In this document: in pieces, positions 9,711 through 18,597 of the stretch
Numbering within the stretch: the stretch's first letter is position 1
How the letters are laid out: the number at the start of each line of letters is the position of its first letter
Assembly: GCF_000243715.2 (NCBI RefSeq)
Contig: NZ_AHMO02000008.1
Span: 62,001 to 126,000, forward strand
Direction: 5' to 3'
DNA length: 64,000 nucleotides
Origin: Leptospira broomii serovar Hurstbridge str. 5399
GTDB lineage: Bacteria; Spirochaetota; Leptospiria; Leptospirales; Leptospiraceae
The notes under the pieces: generated by a model
The model's database searches: none
What the model was told of the DNA's origin: nothing
What the model saw: only the letters and a program-made list of their open reading frames with translations
Made by a program: the position numbers and the translations under genes

Positions 9711-9887
9711 ATGGATTCGTATTTAGCCGGTAAACTCCTCGTAATAGGTGTCATAGATAGTCCCCGATTAGTCTTTTACCGTCCGACTTCTACAGTCGAA
9801 CGATTCACACGCTTTTTTCCCCGGAAAACACTCGGGAGGGGGATTCCCTCCCTCCTTTTTTTCAGTAATTTCTGCCCCGCTTTTTGA
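9711..9887 (+). promoter_or_regulatory. candidate leader with short Arg-rich frame upstream of argF-like gene
   Basis: A 58-codon frame starts at ATG 9711, 8 bases after AAGGA, and ends in TGA just before the argF-like start at 9897. Its middle part is rich in arginine (seven Arg between codons 19 and 45). An intrinsic terminator lies within its 3' third. Position before an arginine-pathway gene suggests an attenuation leader; this is inference, and the frame may be fortuitous. Confidence 0.3.
9834..9862 (+). terminator. intrinsic terminator upstream of argF-like gene
   Basis: Stem GGGAGGG (9834-9840) / CCCTCCC (9846-9852), 5-base loop, then TCC and a run of seven T. It faces rightward although no annotated rightward gene lies before it, so it ends a leader or small RNA transcript or acts as an attenuator of the downstream gene. 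Confidence 0.75.
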
Positions 9888-9896
9888 GGTTGTCTA

Positions 9897-10868
9897 ATGC
9901 TGAATCCCGTATTTTTCTGGCCTTTGACTCGCATCATGTCGGTTTCAAAAATAAAACATCTGATTTCCTGGAAAGATTGGGCGGACGACGAAGTATTAGA
10001 TCTTCTACAATTTGCCGTTCATGTGAAACACCATAGGGCTAATTACCTTGGGCACATGACAGGCCGAACTTTGGCTATGCTCTTTCAGAAAACTTCCACG
10101 AGGACGCGAGTTTCCTTCGAAGTCGCCATGACTGAAATGGGTGGCCATGCAATTTATTTGGATTGGATGACTTCGAATTTTCTTCTCTCGGATATCGATT
10201 TAGAAGCGGAATACCTGTCCAGAAACGTCTCGGTCATTATGGCGAGAATGCGTAAGCACGAGGATCTTTTACAGTTAAAGGAAGGTTCCCAGGTACCGGT
10301 GGTCAACGGCTGCTGCAACATGTTCCACCCTTGCCAATCGTTGGCGGATATATTGACCATAGCGCTGGACAATCCTAAACCGATCTCCGAACTAAGCATG
10401 ACTTACATAGGGGTTCATAATAATGTAGTGAACTCCTTGATAGGAATCACCTCCGCTCTAGGAATGCAACTAACGCTTGTGACTCCAATTGCAGACGCGG
10501 AAAATATCGATCAAGAAACGGTCGAACGGGCTAAGAGAAAAGGAACTCTTGCCTGGGAAGGGGATTTGATCCGAGCGATTAAAAATACGGATTATATCTA
10601 CACGGACACCTGGGTAGATATGGAATTTTTCAACGATCCTAGCTTTGCGGATAAGAAAAAGGCTAGGATGGAGTTAATGATGCCTTACCAAATCAACGAG
10701 GCTCTTCTAAAAGAAACGAAGGCGAAAGTGATGCATGATATGCCGATCCATTCAGGATATGAGATCACTAGAGAGGTCGTTAGAAGCCCTAGATCGATTA
10801 TCTTTCAGCAGGCAGAAAATCGACTGGATGCGCAAAAGGCAGTCATTCTACAGCTTTTAGAAGCTTAA
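9897..10868 (+). CDS. argF: ornithine carbamoyltransferase family protein (ArgF-like, unusual substrate loops)
   Basis: Carbamoyl-phosphate site is classical: STRTR at residues 67-71 and HPCQ at 144-147. The ends match the family (QQAENRLDAQKAV). The amino-acid side is not standard: the ornithine loop normally reading DxWxSMG is DTWVDME (237-243), and the HCLP motif is HDMP (280-283), so the usual cysteine is Asp. It may still make citrulline in arginine synthesis, or use a modified substrate such as an acylated ornithine. GAGGT at 9886-9890 supports the ATG at 9897 over the Met at codon 14. It sits behind a leader with a terminator and ~100 bp ahead of a CitE-like gene. Confidence 0.8.
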   Translation: MLNPVFFWPLTRIMSVSKIKHLISWKDWADDEVLDLLQFAVHVKHHRANYLGHMTGRTLAMLFQKTSTRTRVSFEVAMTEMGGHAIYLDWMTSNFLLSDIDLEAEYLSRNVSVIMARMRKHEDLLQLKEGSQVPVVNGCCNMFHPCQSLADILTIALDNPKPISELSMTYIGVHNNVVNSLIGITSALGMQLTLVTPIADAENIDQETVERAKRKGTLAWEGDLIRAIKNTDYIYTDTWVDMEFFNDPSFADKKKARMELMMPYQINEALLKETKAKVMHDMPIHSGYEITREVVRSPRSIIFQQAENRLDAQKAVILQLLEA

Positions 10869-10969
10869 AGCCAAGCCTCCAAAAATCCGTTGCCGGAAGG
10901 ACCACCTCCGAAAACCCTGTTCCAAGAACGGCCGCGATCGGCTTTAAAAACGGAAACAAAGGTATTTCT

Positions 10970-11959
<990 letters not shown>

Positions 11960-11983
11960 GATAAAAAGTTTTTCGAGTATTGC

Positions 11984-12015
11984 AAAGCCGCAGAACCATT
12001 CTGCGGCTTTTTTAT
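11984..12015 (+). terminator. intrinsic terminator after the CitE-like gene
   Basis: A 12 bp perfect stem AAAGCCGCAGAA (11984-11995) / TTCTGCGGCTTT (11999-12010) with a 3-base loop runs into a T-rich tract. Confidence 0.9.
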
Positions 12016-12077
12016 TTTCGATGGTGGGAGAGTATCTAGGACTTTGAAAATGTAACTAATGTCTGCGAAGGTTCAAA

Positions 12078-12299
12078 ATCCCCACCCATCCTGGGCGGGG
12101 GCCGGATCGGTGGTACCCGCGTAGCTGCTGCCTCGCGAATATCAGGATTTCTTTTTATTTGCAAGTATTTTTGAGTGGCATTCGTTGTGGGAGCTCCCAC
12201 AACAAAATTTACAGAATTTTATTGACATTTCGTCTATCGTGTGCTAATTAACTACCTCCCGTAAAACCACCACCGGCCCCCGCCCAGGATGGGTGGGCC
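12078..12299. repeat. ~220 bp repeat element, copy 1, with 25 bp terminal inverted repeats
   Basis: The ends are perfect inverted repeats: 12081-12105 (CCCACCCATCCTGGGCGGGG plus GCCGG) and 12273-12297. A perfect 20 bp palindrome GTTGTGGGAGCTCCCACAAC lies inside at 12184-12203. The interior has no open frame. Blocks shared in order with the copy at 20571-20785, read on the opposite strand, are CGGTGGTACCC, GCGTAGC, GGCATT followed by GTGGGAGCTC, and CCGTAAAACCACC. The heptamer CAAAATC occurs on both flanks (12074-12080 and 12303-12309), a possible target duplication. This is a non-autonomous MITE or REP/BIME-like element; no transposase is in the window. Confidence 0.8.
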
Positions 12300-12367
12300 A
12301 TACAAAATCACATCATCCGATCTTTCACAAAGATCGACATCGCTAAAAAACGGAATTTGAGATTATT

Positions 12368-12811
12368 CTATCTGCTAAACTTTTCGTTTAGTTTGCCTAT
12401 GAGCTCGTTTAGGCTGCGGTCCATATATTCCCAGGCCTTTTTACTCATCGGCTCTAGAGGCATTTTCTTTTGAAGCTGCTTGAACCGATCAAAAGATTCC
12501 CTTGCAAAGTCCAGAAATCGACGGGGACTAATTCCTAAACGGTCAAATTGGCTTTCGTGAGAATTAAAAAGTCCGGCTAACTTTTCTCGATACTCGCCTT
12601 CCAGAAAATAGAAGCGAAGATCCCCCATCGACTCGTCTATGGCTTTATAGATTTTACGACCGGGACCATCATCCTTTTTCGGAGACGAGTCAAGATCAGG
12701 TCTTACGGCGATCACGCTCTTCGGCGCCTTATCCTTATCTTTCTTTTCGAGTTTCTGAAATTTTTCTCGCTTCAAAACTTCGCTAAGAATGGTTTTCTTT
12801 TTTTCCGCCAA
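12368..12811 (-). CDS. hypothetical soluble protein
   Basis: A 147-residue, highly charged protein without signal peptide or membrane segment. The first ~50 residues are Lys-rich and probably disordered; the rest is predicted mostly helical (EYREKLAGLFNSHESQFDRL, then FLDFARESFDRFKQLQKK). No family recognised. It stands alone between repeat element copy 1 and the rhomboid gene, in the same direction as the latter. The coding look of the helical half and normal start support it as a real gene. Confidence 0.6.
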   Translation of the reverse strand: MAEKKKTILSEVLKREKFQKLEKKDKDKAPKSVIAVRPDLDSSPKKDDGPGRKIYKAIDESMGDLRFYFLEGEYREKLAGLFNSHESQFDRLGISPRRFLDFARESFDRFKQLQKKMPLEPMSKKAWEYMDRSLNELIGKLNEKFSR

Positions 12812-12973
12812 CTTTATTCGGATCCCTTGAGGTTAATGATATCGAGGACTCGACTGATAACTAGCATATAAACTTTGGAAATTTATGTCCAGTAGTTTCC
12901 TTCGCATTTTGAAAATGGAATTCCATCAAATTATAGCCGACTTCGCAGACTATAGAGTTTGCGCTATACACCT

Positions 12974-13984
12974 TTAGACGAGAGGATCATTCTTTCTCAA
13001 CCTACGTAATTCACAATTTTGCAACCACTCGCAACGTAGGCAAAACGGATCTTCAGAGTCGTAAGAAGAAGGCGGGCAAAGATTCGTATTAGTAGCTTGC
13101 AATGGCTGTAGAACTTTCTCCCTTTCTTCGACGGACGAAATCGAATGCAACTTACTTAATAAATCGCGGTTTTTACGAATTTGAACTTCGAACAAATTAT
13201 CCATCGGAATCGGAGCATTTGGACTCGCTTCTTTCTTAATCCTTTTGATAAAGATCGGAGATTTCACAGGCTTTCCCCAATGGGAGAAAATTTTTAGCGC
13301 AAGTAAACCGAATACTGCACCGCCAAGATGTCCTGAATTACTCATCATTCCAAAAAAAGAGGTCTGATGATCTTCGCTCCGATAATACTGAAGTAATGTA
13401 AAAAGGTCATAAGCAAAGCCCACACCTACGAGCACCCATGGTGCATATTTTGCTCGTACAGGTGGGAAGGCAAATCTCGCCTCAGGAAAAAGATTCCCAA
13501 ATATGGCGAGAATTCCAAAGACACCTCCACTAGCACCTATTGTAGAAGTATGATAACTATCCCAAGAAGAATATTCTGGTACCAAGCCTGTCTTTAACCC
13601 GACAAAAGCAAAAACCACCACGAAAATTCCCCCACCGAGTTGGGATAAAAGATAAATCGTAAAGAATTTCCACTCGTTCATATAGCGACAAATCCAAAAT
13701 CCAAGTGTATACAAGCCAAACATATTCATACCGATATGTAAAAAAGGCATAAATAATCCTTCGCCTACTACGTGAAGAAAGCCGTACGTAAAGATCTGCC
13801 AAACCATCCCCTTCTCAACAACGAGACTTGGATTTAGGCCAAAATAATAAGTTAGAATTCCCCCGCCGCCTTCGAGCATGAGGAGTCCCCATACGGCGAA
13901 GTTCGTAAATAATATGATATTCAGGGGATGGAATACGGAAAATCCGAACAGCTTCAGACTAGAGCCGTAATTTCTCTTTGCCAT
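12974..13984 (-). CDS. rhomboid-family intramembrane serine protease
   Basis: Cleaves transmembrane substrates within the bilayer. Catalytic serine is in IGASGGVFG and catalytic histidine in NSGHLGGAVFG. The helix-2 segment has the family pattern HIGMNMFGLYTLG in place of HxxxN. Six or so membrane segments are followed by a ~75-residue cytoplasmic tail with four cysteines (LCPP, FCLRCEWLQNCELR) that may bind metal. The frame extends upstream, but a 7 bp GC hairpin (14030-14036 / 14045-14051) lies there, so I use the ATG at 13984 (336 aa); ATG 14062 is the alternative. The zinc-like tail is unusual for rhomboids. Confidence 0.87.
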   Translation of the reverse strand: MAKRNYGSSLKLFGFSVFHPLNIILFTNFAVWGLLMLEGGGGILTYYFGLNPSLVVEKGMVWQIFTYGFLHVVGEGLFMPFLHIGMNMFGLYTLGFWICRYMNEWKFFTIYLLSQLGGGIFVVVFAFVGLKTGLVPEYSSWDSYHTSTIGASGGVFGILAIFGNLFPEARFAFPPVRAKYAPWVLVGVGFAYDLFTLLQYYRSEDHQTSFFGMMSNSGHLGGAVFGLLALKIFSHWGKPVKSPIFIKRIKKEASPNAPIPMDNLFEVQIRKNRDLLSKLHSISSVEEREKVLQPLQATNTNLCPPSSYDSEDPFCLRCEWLQNCELRRLRKNDPLV

Positions 13985-14029
13985 TATGTAAGGTTTAAGG
14001 GAACTGGTAGTGGAGTCAAGTAGGCAAAG

Positions 14030-14051
14030 CCGGGGCCTATTGTAGCCCCGG
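14030..14051 (-). other. GC-rich hairpin in the rhomboid gene leader
   Basis: CCGGGGC (14030-14036) pairs with GCCCCGG (14045-14051) around an 8-base loop. There is no T run on either strand. It would form in the 5' leader of the rhomboid mRNA if translation starts at 13984. Confidence 0.4.
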
Positions 14052-14149
14052 TTCGTCCTCATCCCCTGGGAGTTGGCGGATGATTTCAATCACATAGTTA
14101 TAATCGTAGGAAAGGAGGGCTCGCTTTAGTAAATCGAGCCAAAAAAAGT

Positions 14150-15229
14150 TTGGAAAAGCAAAATTTACGCCCTATCTTCTGGGAAGGCCGAATTTTACGT
14201 CTTTTAGACCAGCGCATGATACCCGGCAAAAAAGAGTGGTTTTTGGCTTCGACCGCGGACGATACAATTCTAGCCATCCGCGAAATGATTGTTAGGGGGG
14301 CGCCGGCAATTGCGATCACCGGATTATTCGGTGTGGTCTTAGAATTAAAAAAATTCGACGCCAAGCCGTCATATGAATCGCTGGAGACAATTCTATCTCG
14401 CATCTTAGAATCAAGGCCGACAGCGGTTAATCTGCGAACCGCTCTCGACGAATTTAGAAAACTACTCCCGAAAGAAAAATTCGAATCTTTAAGCTTAAGC
14501 GAAATCCAAAATATCGCCGAGAAATTTGCGATCGGTGTCTACGAAGATGATATTCGAAATAATATAGCTTTATCGAATAATGGATTGGCATTATTTCCGA
14601 ATAAGTCGGAAAAAATAAGAATTTTAACTCACTGTAATACCGGAGCCCTCGCAACGGCGGGTCACGGCACGGCCTTGGGTGTGATCCGCTCTCTCCATGA
14701 AGAAGGATACGATCTAACGGTCTATGCAGATGAAACTAGGCCTTATCTTCAAGGCGCACGACTAACCGCTTGGGAACTATTAGAGGAAGGGATTGATTCT
14801 TACTTAATTACGGATAGTATGGCAGGTTGGTTGATGACGACTCAGAAAATCAATGCAGTGATTGTCGGGGTCGATCGAGTCGCAGCCAATGGAGACTCCG
14901 CCAACAAAATCGGAACATATCCCTTAGCCATCGTAGCGAAGGCCCATGGCGTACCTTTCTACATTGCTGCCACGGAAAAAAGTTTCGATTTCCGAATCCC
15001 TTCCGGTAAAGATATTCCGATAGAAATGCGAAACCCTGAAGAAGTCACAAGATTGAATTTCTTAAAAAAAGAAGACGGTTCCCCTATTTTAGGGGAAGGC
15101 GTTATTGCTCCAAAAGAGGTCAAAGCTCTAAATCCCTCATTCGATGTAACTCCTGCCGTGTTGATCACTGCATTTATTACCGAAAGAGGTATCGTAAAAC
15201 CGTCCGAAATCCAAAAAGTATTCGGTTAA
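14150..15229 (+). CDS. mtnA: methylthioribose-1-phosphate isomerase
   Basis: Isomerises 5-methylthioribose-1-phosphate to the ribulose form in methionine salvage. Family marks in order are MIVRGAPAIAITG near residue 45, LTHCNTGALATAGHGTALGV near 165 (catalytic Cys in NTGALA region), YADETRPYLQGARLTAWEL near 195, and GVDRVAANGDSANKIGTY near 245 (catalytic Asp). The 359-residue length is normal. No ATG is available before the conserved N terminus, so a TTG at 14150 is the likely start; an AGGAGG-like tract at 14113-14119 is too far to serve it well. No other methionine-salvage gene is adjacent. Confidence 0.95.
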   Translation: MEKQNLRPIFWEGRILRLLDQRMIPGKKEWFLASTADDTILAIREMIVRGAPAIAITGLFGVVLELKKFDAKPSYESLETILSRILESRPTAVNLRTALDEFRKLLPKEKFESLSLSEIQNIAEKFAIGVYEDDIRNNIALSNNGLALFPNKSEKIRILTHCNTGALATAGHGTALGVIRSLHEEGYDLTVYADETRPYLQGARLTAWELLEEGIDSYLITDSMAGWLMTTQKINAVIVGVDRVAANGDSANKIGTYPLAIVAKAHGVPFYIAATEKSFDFRIPSGKDIPIEMRNPEEVTRLNFLKKEDGSPILGEGVIAPKEVKALNPSFDVTPAVLITAFITERGIVKPSEIQKVFG

Positions 15230-15259
15230 CTAATCGAATACCTTTTCGTCGATCTTTTC

Positions 15260-16750
15260 TTATTTTTGAGCTTTGACTGCGACCATCGCCGCTTTATCCT
15301 GGCCTGGATGAAAACGCATCATGAAGGCTGACTGAAATTTGTCGATCTTCTCGATTTGCCTTCTATACTTGATAATCGCTCCCTTATAAGCTCCCTTCCG
15401 AACGACTAGTTGTACTTCTCCAGGATGGAAACGAGTCGTTCTAAGAACCTCGATCTTTTGCTTTAAGGCTTCTATAAATCGATTTTTTTCGTTATACTCT
15501 TCGAAAACCTTACGATAGCCTTCTTTCTTCTCTTCAGGAATTTGACCTCGAGACCGCTGAACTAGCTGTTTAATTTGCTGAATCTTGGGAAGAACCTTCT
15601 CCATTTCTTTTTCGGCGGAATGCAAACGCTTAGTCAATTCCTCAAAAGCGCGATCGTTCCGAAAATGAAATCCTAATTCAACGACGGTATCCAATTCCGC
15701 TTGAGAGCCCAAATTGCTGCATACCAAACCGGTAAACGCAGTTACCGACGAAGAAACTAGATTCGCGTTCGAACCATTCAATGCAATCGTCCCAAGGCAA
15801 TGGATTTTGGAATTCAAAATAAATCCTTCGATTACTACGTCTCCATCGACTTCTATCTCGGCGTTTTCTATGAATTTAGCGTTTAAGTGGCCGCCTATTT
15901 TTATGACGTTTCTGCCATCACCTTTAATTCCACCGCTTGCTTCCAAATCCCTGGCGATGGTAAGATCGGAAGATTCGATATTTCCTTTAACGATCAAACT
16001 TCCGTTCGTAACAACGGATGCACCCAATTCTATATCACCTTTGACTAATACGTTTCCGTCGTAATTAACGTTTCCCGTTCCTATTCCTACATTGGAATCG
16101 ATCTGCAATTCCTGAGAAACGGTAACCGAACTGTCTGTGGAAAATATGGCTCCGTTTGTAGTCGCGTGGTATTCGCGTAACGGTTTTCCGTCCACCAACG
16201 TCTGCCTTTCCTGCACGTTCTTTCCAACGGTTAATTTCGGCCTCTTTATCGCAGGAGGGGCTATCGGTTTTCCGAATACGTCGATTCCGGCTTTGCCGGG
16301 AATTCCTTCAAAGAGGGTCGCAAGTTTCTCGCCTTCTTTAACGTATATGTATCGATCGATGTTCCGAAAATCGGCCTTTCCATCCTCCCCGATTTTTACT
16401 CTCTGAGCTTGGGGATGGTAAAATTTCAACCATCCATCCTCTCCTTTCGTCGGAGGAAGACCCGCTGCGACAGGAAAGGTTACCGGCGAAAAATTCATTT
16501 TCGAAGTAGCATCGGCTAGGTGCTTTAGTGTTTGATAAATTTGATCGTTTAAAACTCGTTCTTGAGATATATCTCGATCATGTAAAAATTCTAGGATAAC
16601 TCCCGTAGATAAGGAACGCCCTTTTATCATCCCAGGCCGAATCGTAAGTTCGGCTGATAAAGCGTCGTTAGCTACTTTCAAAGTAAATACGCTTTCCCAG
16701 CTTGTATCTTGTTCCGGCAATCCTGAGGTTTGTTCAGTACTCACAATCAT
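15260..16750 (-). CDS. FapA/DUF342-family protein
   Basis: A 496-residue cytoplasmic protein of the FapA (flagellar assembly protein A, DUF342) family. The order is an N-terminal acid-rich domain, a loop with KFYHPQAQRVKI, a right-handed beta-helix of repeated V/I-G/D strands (NVNYDGNVLVKGDIELGASV and similar, residues ~225-335) and a C-terminal coiled-coil (~360-435). Related proteins affect flagellar motor assembly or polysaccharide regulation, but their mechanism is not established. It is monocistronic, convergent with mtnA and separated from it by 30 bp. Confidence 0.8.
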   Translation of the reverse strand: MIVSTEQTSGLPEQDTSWESVFTLKVANDALSAELTIRPGMIKGRSLSTGVILEFLHDRDISQERVLNDQIYQTLKHLADATSKMNFSPVTFPVAAGLPPTKGEDGWLKFYHPQAQRVKIGEDGKADFRNIDRYIYVKEGEKLATLFEGIPGKAGIDVFGKPIAPPAIKRPKLTVGKNVQERQTLVDGKPLREYHATTNGAIFSTDSSVTVSQELQIDSNVGIGTGNVNYDGNVLVKGDIELGASVVTNGSLIVKGNIESSDLTIARDLEASGGIKGDGRNVIKIGGHLNAKFIENAEIEVDGDVVIEGFILNSKIHCLGTIALNGSNANLVSSSVTAFTGLVCSNLGSQAELDTVVELGFHFRNDRAFEELTKRLHSAEKEMEKVLPKIQQIKQLVQRSRGQIPEEKKEGYRKVFEEYNEKNRFIEALKQKIEVLRTTRFHPGEVQLVVRKGAYKGAIIKYRRQIEKIDKFQSAFMMRFHPGQDKAAMVAVKAQK

Positions 16751-17013
16751 TCTACCTTACTAACAATCGGACCTTCTTACTAGTTGCAGCCTTTTTTATA
16801 ATTTAGCAATAGGTTAACAATTTTCTGACAACAATCGCGCCCGATTCTAAGTTTTCTCTTTTTTCGCGTTCCCATCGGAGACAAAAGTTTACACTTAAAT
16901 CCCTTACGTTTCCCTCTTATCGTCGACTAAGAAAGGTTCCAACTCGAGGCATTTTGACACGAAAGTACCTTTATATGAGGACGGATAAATTTCGAGAAAA
17001 ATAACACCCCCTT

Positions 17014-18045
17014 TTAAGCCTCAAAGGCGTTTTTTATAAAGAATCCCCAAATTTTGGCCATAGCTGGAATTTCCGGAAATTGCGTATAAAACGGCAAATG
17101 ATCGCCGTGAGTCAGTAAACGCGACTTTACAAGGACTGGGGAATCTTTGAGTCGATTTCGGAGATCTCGGAATAAATCCTCGGATTCGGTCGAAGAAATC
17201 ACCGGATCATCAAATCCGTGTAGCAATGCGATGGGTTTTTTCCAAGAAGAAGTAAAATTGGCAGGAGAATTCTCTTTAATGAAGCCGGACGGAAGGGAAT
17301 TCAAAATTTCCGCCGACAATTCTTCCCTGAACGATGGCACGGATCTAATTTCATCCACAAATTCGCGTTCCGCAGGACTGAGGGCAAGATACATTCTTGG
17401 GCCGATTGCCGCATCTGCCCGTCGTTGCAGTCCGGAATCCAAAGCGGATTCCAGAAAGAATTCTTCTAAGAGGTGGAAATCATTCCGTACCTTTTTAATA
17501 TAATTATACAACATGACATACACCGCATACGGGTCTCTTTCAAAATTAGCGATTACATACGGAAGCGTTTTGCTAAAATCGGAGTAAGTCCCAACCAGTA
17601 AGGTTGACGATAACTTGACTTGTTCCTCTTCGTTCGAAAGAGCTACCATTCCCATGCCGGCCGAAAAGCTTGCAGACAAGTATGAAACCGGTTTACCTTC
17701 CAGTTTATAAATGGCGCGAAATGTAGAACGGATTTTAGGAACAGTTTCGGAAGAAATTTTTAAGTCTTTGATTTCGGGCAATTCCGGTAGGTAAACGGTA
17801 AATCCGGTACTATGAAGATGTCTTGCTAGTTCCAAAATTCGAGGATCTTCGATTCCGCGTGCACTCATTCCGTGCTGGATATAAACGGCTGGAGCGTTCC
17901 TTCCCCCTGGAAAAATTTTCGTTCTTATTTCTAATCCTGAATCTAGTACAAGATTTCGTTCTTGAATCGATGGAACGGAAGAAAAACCTAAACCTGCGTA
18001 TCGAATCAGGAAGGGCAAACCGACTAAATAATATTTTTCTATCAT
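17014..18045 (-). CDS. alpha/beta hydrolase
   Basis: A 343-residue alpha/beta-hydrolase fold protein. Nucleophile elbow SFSAG has Ser128 as candidate, with the oxyanion region at YIQHGMSA (~55-62). The acid is in LLHGFDDPVI and the histidine in LTHGDH near the C terminus. A helical insertion (~170-245) would form the lid. No signal peptide: the first 20 residues are hydrophobic (YLVGLPFLIRYAGLGF) and may instead anchor it peripherally. Substrate unknown; esterase or lipase-like activity is plausible. It lies in the same direction as the downstream-read CheX-like gene region but 39 bp apart. Confidence 0.75.
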   Translation of the reverse strand: MIEKYYLVGLPFLIRYAGLGFSSVPSIQERNLVLDSGLEIRTKIFPGGRNAPAVYIQHGMSARGIEDPRILELARHLHSTGFTVYLPELPEIKDLKISSETVPKIRSTFRAIYKLEGKPVSYLSASFSAGMGMVALSNEEEQVKLSSTLLVGTYSDFSKTLPYVIANFERDPYAVYVMLYNYIKKVRNDFHLLEEFFLESALDSGLQRRADAAIGPRMYLALSPAEREFVDEIRSVPSFREELSAEILNSLPSGFIKENSPANFTSSWKKPIALLHGFDDPVISSTESEDLFRDLRNRLKDSPVLVKSRLLTHGDHLPFYTQFPEIPAMAKIWGFFIKNAFEA

Positions 18046-18084
18046 AGTGAAAGAGTAAAAGAAAGCGTCCGAAACGTTTTTGAA

Positions 18085-18597
18085 TTAATATTTTTTCATA
18101 AGAAGAATCAGATAGATTCTTCCAAGATATTGTTTTGCACTTTCGTCTTTTAAAAAATAGATTAGTATATATTGCCTATAGTGCTCCAAATCAACGGGAA
18201 CTAATTTATGATTCAGATTTTCCGGCGGTAATATATCGATTTCAAATCTACCCAGTTTCATTTCCGAAATGAGTTCGGCACAAATCTGATTGGCAAATTC
18301 AAGCATTATCGACGCTGCATGACTTCGGATCGTCGGATCGATATGGAATGAGCGGGCAATCTTAGGCAATAATTTTAATTTTGTGTAACCGTCCATTGCT
18401 AAGAACAATCTACCTTCGGCTTCTCCTTTGAATTCTACGGACGTACAATTTTCGTAACAGAATCCTTCGTTCTTGGAAGGGCCGAAAGCCTCTCTCGCAG
18501 CATAAACTCCCAAATTTTTGTCCAGAAATTCCGGAAAGATCTGAGAGATCGTAAGAATAAATTTTTCGTCGAGTAAAGGATCCAAATTTAAAGACAT
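18085..18597 (-). CDS. CheX-like chemotaxis phosphatase family protein
   Basis: A 170-residue CheC/CheX/FliY-type domain. The CheY-P phosphatase motif is visible as S-x3-E-x2-N (SIMLEFAN) followed by a proline 22 residues later, matching the family pattern D/S-x3-E-x2-N-x(~22)-P. The preceding GEAEGRLFLAMDG strand pair is typical of CheX. It should dephosphorylate a response regulator or act as a receiver partner. The start overlaps the end of the upstream gene at 18588 by 10 bp, so the two are translationally coupled. No cheY gene is adjacent. Two cysteines (ENC, FCYE) are not part of the motif. Confidence 0.75.
   Translation of the reverse strand: MSLNLDPLLDEKFILTISQIFPEFLDKNLGVYAAREAFGPSKNEGFCYENCTSVEFKGEAEGRLFLAMDGYTKLKLLPKIARSFHIDPTIRSHAASIMLEFANQICAELISEMKLGRFEIDILPPENLNHKLVPVDLEHYRQYILIYFLKDESAKQYLGRIYLILLMKKY

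Noticed and set aside
12068..12090. tRNA T-loop-like string GGTTCAAAATCC
   Set aside because: No acceptor, anticodon or D arm can be formed around it; it is the flank of repeat copy 1.
12885..12977. 30-codon plus-strand frame with ATG between the hypothetical gene and the rhomboid gene
   Set aside because: No ribosome binding site and no recognisable product; overlaps the rhomboid stop.
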